Source: Halomontanus rarus
GTDB lineage: Archaea > Halobacteriota > Halobacteria > Halobacteriales > Natrialbaceae
DNA length: 64,000 bases
Reading direction: 5' to 3'
Assembly (NCBI RefSeq): GCF_017357405.1
Contig: NZ_CP071598.1
Span: forward strand, 1,054,001-1,118,000
Shown here: positions 62,435 through 64,000 of the stretch, one piece after another
Layout of the letters: each line of letters starts with the position of its first letter
Position numbering within the stretch: the stretch's first letter is position 1
Position numbers and translations under genes: made by a program
Notes under the pieces: model-generated
Database searches by the model: none
The model's input: only the letters and a program-made list of their open reading frames with translations
What the model was told of the DNA's origin: nothing

Positions 62435-62863
62435 ATGCGGGATCGATTCGGTGCTCTCCTTAGTATCTCCGCCTGTCTGCTTCTTTTGGCCGTACTGGTG
62501 TGGCCATACGCCGTGAAATCGACCTACGCGATCAACACGTATTACAGACACGGAGTGCTCAATCCGTTGCTCGCCGGAGTACTCGCACTCGCGATCCTCG
62601 TGACTTTCCTCGCCGTCCGTGAAAACTACGTCTCGGCGGAACTCGGCGCCGGGATCGTTCTCGTCCTCGGTGTGAGCGCGTTTCTCGCTTCGTTAGTGTG
62701 GACGCTCACGGCCCGCGTCGACGTGTTCCGGGCGCCGGGGTGGGCGTTGCCGGCCCAGCGTTACATCCTCGTCGGGGTCGCCGCACTGATCGTTTTTGGC
62801 GCCGGATGGAACGTCTTGACGTCCGACATCGTATCCGTTCGCTCGCCGAGATCTCCCCGGTGA
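62435..62863 (+). CDS. Four-segment membrane protein
   Basis: Start chosen at MRDRFGALLSISACLLLLAV, with a TATA-like stretch agatctatcc near 62403-62412. The 142-residue product has four hydrophobic segments (about 6-25, 45-65, 72-92 and 110-128). Sequences such as YAINTYYRHGVLNPLLAGVL and RAPGWALPAQRYILVGVAAL look like a conserved haloarchaeal DUF7548-type family (from memory), function unknown. It is monocistronic. Confidence 0.72.
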   Translation: MRDRFGALLSISACLLLLAVLVWPYAVKSTYAINTYYRHGVLNPLLAGVLALAILVTFLAVRENYVSAELGAGIVLVLGVSAFLASLVWTLTARVDVFRAPGWALPAQRYILVGVAALIVFGAGWNVLTSDIVSVRSPRSPR

Positions 62864-62991
62864 AGTCGTGGACGCTCGGCCGACCTCGTTCGCGTCGCCT
62901 CGTCGTCGGCAGCGAATCTGGCCGACTTCCGCCGGTATTTCATACGATTACTTATTCCGGTGATCGTTTTATCCCCCTCGTCGGGGTGGCA

Positions 62992-64000
62992 ATGGACGTG
63001 ACCTCTGAGCAACCGACTCGCAGACGAGTACTGCGCACGATAGGGACTGCCGCAGCGTTCGGCGGATTCGGAATCGGCTCGAGCGCGGCGGTTCAGGACG
63101 GACAGGAGGACGATGACGTCGATAGTCGATTCACGGAGGTATACCGCGAGACCATCGAATCGGTCGTGTTGGTTACGGTTTCCCGGCCTGACGTCGGCGG
63201 TGGCGGCGGTGGCGGCGGACTCGGCTCCGGATTCGTCATCGACGACCAGCACGTCGTGACCAACAACCACGTCGTTCAAAACGCCCCCGAGGACGGAGTC
63301 GAACTCCAGTTTCGAAATCAGGAGTGGCGAACCGCGTCGGTCGTCGGTACCGACGTCTACAGCGACCTCGCCGTCTTGCGCGTCGAGAACATGCCCGACG
63401 TCGCCGCCCTCTCGTTTGTCGAGTCCGAACCGGCGATCGCCCAGAACGTGCTCGTGCTCGGGAACCCGCTCGGTCTCGACGCCTCGATCTCCCAGGGGAT
63501 CGTCAGCGGCGTGGATCGGGTGCTTCCCAGTCCGGTCGGCTTCGCCATTCCGGCCGCGATCCAGACCGACGCGGCGGTCAACCCCGGTAACAGCGGCGGC
63601 CCACTGGTCGACCTCGACGGCGACGTTCTCGGAATCGTCTTCGCCGGCACCAACCAGACCATCGGCTTCGCGATCTCCGCGCGCCTCGCGAACCGGGTCG
63701 TCCCCGCACTGATCGAGGACGGCGAGTACGAACACCCGTACATGGGCGTCGGCGTGCAACCCGTCGGGCCGGAAATCGCCGACGCGGTCGGTCTCGAGGA
63801 CGCGACCGGCGTGCTCGTCACCGACGTGGTCTCGAACGCGCCCGCCGACGGCGTCCTCGAACCGGCCACGCGCAGTCGGCCGGCCAGCGGCGACGTGATC
63901 GTCGCCGTCGACGGACAAGAGATTCCGAACCAGGCACAGCTCCTCTCGTTTCTCGCCCTCGAGACCTCGCCCGGCGATACGATCGAACTCCGAATCGTCC
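62992..64000 (+). CDS. HtrA/DegP-type serine protease, exported (truncated by window end)
   Basis: The gene runs off the window; 336 residues are visible. It opens with a twin-arginine signal (TRRRVLRTIGTAAAFGGFG). The chymotrypsin-like domain has catalytic His 93 (VVTNNHVVQN), Asp 125 (VYSDLAVLRV) and Ser 201 (AVNPGNSGGPL), so the triad is intact. A glycine run (about 69-76) precedes it. A PDZ domain begins around residue 250 (PYMGVGVQPVGPEIADAVGL) and is incomplete. Expected role: quality control of exported proteins. A TATA-like GTTTTATCC lies about 22-25 nt before the ATG. Confidence 0.95.
   Translation, partial: MDVTSEQPTRRRVLRTIGTAAAFGGFGIGSSAAVQDGQEDDDVDSRFTEVYRETIESVVLVTVSRPDVGGGGGGGGLGSGFVIDDQHVVTNNHVVQNAPEDGVELQFRNQEWRTASVVGTDVYSDLAVLRVENMPDVAALSFVESEPAIAQNVLVLGNPLGLDASISQGIVSGVDRVLPSPVGFAIPAAIQTDAAVNPGNSGGPLVDLDGDVLGIVFAGTNQTIGFAISARLANRVVPALIEDGEYEHPYMGVGVQPVGPEIADAVGLEDATGVLVTDVVSNAPADGVLEPATRSRPASGDVIVAVDGQEIPNQAQLLSFLALETSPGDTIELRIV

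Noticed and set aside
1..64000. tRNA or rRNA genes
   Set aside because: No T-loop plus acceptor-stem combination or rRNA signature was found on either strand by eye; a dedicated RNA search was not possible.

Overview
This window comes from a haloarchaeon, most likely a Natrialbaceae-type genome. It has high GC, Asp/Glu-rich proteins, many twin-arginine signals followed by a lipobox, several HTH_10 (Bat-type) regulators, HalOD1 and MTH865-like proteins, a proteasome gene pair and an Orc1/Cdc6 gene beside a repeat-rich origin. TATA-like boxes often lie about 27 nt before a start codon, as expected for leaderless archaeal transcripts. No tRNA, rRNA, CRISPR array, transposase or prophage was seen.

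Layout. 1-2.3 kb: end of an Mnh/Mrp Na+/H+ antiporter operon (E, F, partial G) and a PadR regulator. 2.7-4.9 kb: a membrane-anchored minisatellite protein and an AT-richer lipoprotein. 5.0-12.4 kb: glmS, a DUF5786-like small protein, a small HTH_10 regulator and a 1192-aa multi-sensor Bat-like regulator. 13.0-17.0 kb: ccdA, a TlpA-type thioredoxin, a Sco-like protein and a divergent metal-binding-type lipoprotein, a probable extracytoplasmic redox and metal-handling cluster. 17.5-20.3 kb: a small zinc-ribbon gene, a replication origin with at least eight ORB-type repeats around an AT-rich core, and orc1/cdc6. 20.5-25.3 kb: a zinc-ribbon winged-helix protein, paralogous proteasome alpha/beta genes and an M24 peptidase. 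25.5-28.2 kb: otsA-otsB for trehalose. 28.6-37.7 kb: small regulators, a metzincin-like protease, hutH, a second large Bat-like regulator, an MTH865-like protein, a membrane protein and a ribbon-helix-helix regulator. 38.1-39.7 kb: a broken trkH. 39.8-49.2 kb: cobQ, an MFS transporter, an ABC exporter pair, a Usp protein, a corrinoid adenosyltransferase and mgtE. 49.5-64 kb: a methyltransferase, an Lrp/HalOD1 pair, a CinA-type protein, msrA, an exported bactofilin-like lipoprotein, an SDR, a cyclase-family hydrolase, azlCD, a CBS-domain protein, Usp, small membrane proteins and a truncated HtrA-type protease.

The most distinctive signal is a 20-bp ORB-type repeat, TTCACCGGAAACNNGGTGTG. It marks the origin but also recurs far from it: two copies at 12.9 kb, one upstream of the proteasome operon at 23.9 kb, and a perfect copy inside the hutH reading frame at 31.6 kb. 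A second unexplained signal is a 79-nt element with internal dyad symmetry, present twice (46.3 and 57.0 kb) with 63 of 79 positions identical and no gaps. A third is the frequency of in-frame hexanucleotide-type low-complexity inserts in linkers of unrelated proteins.
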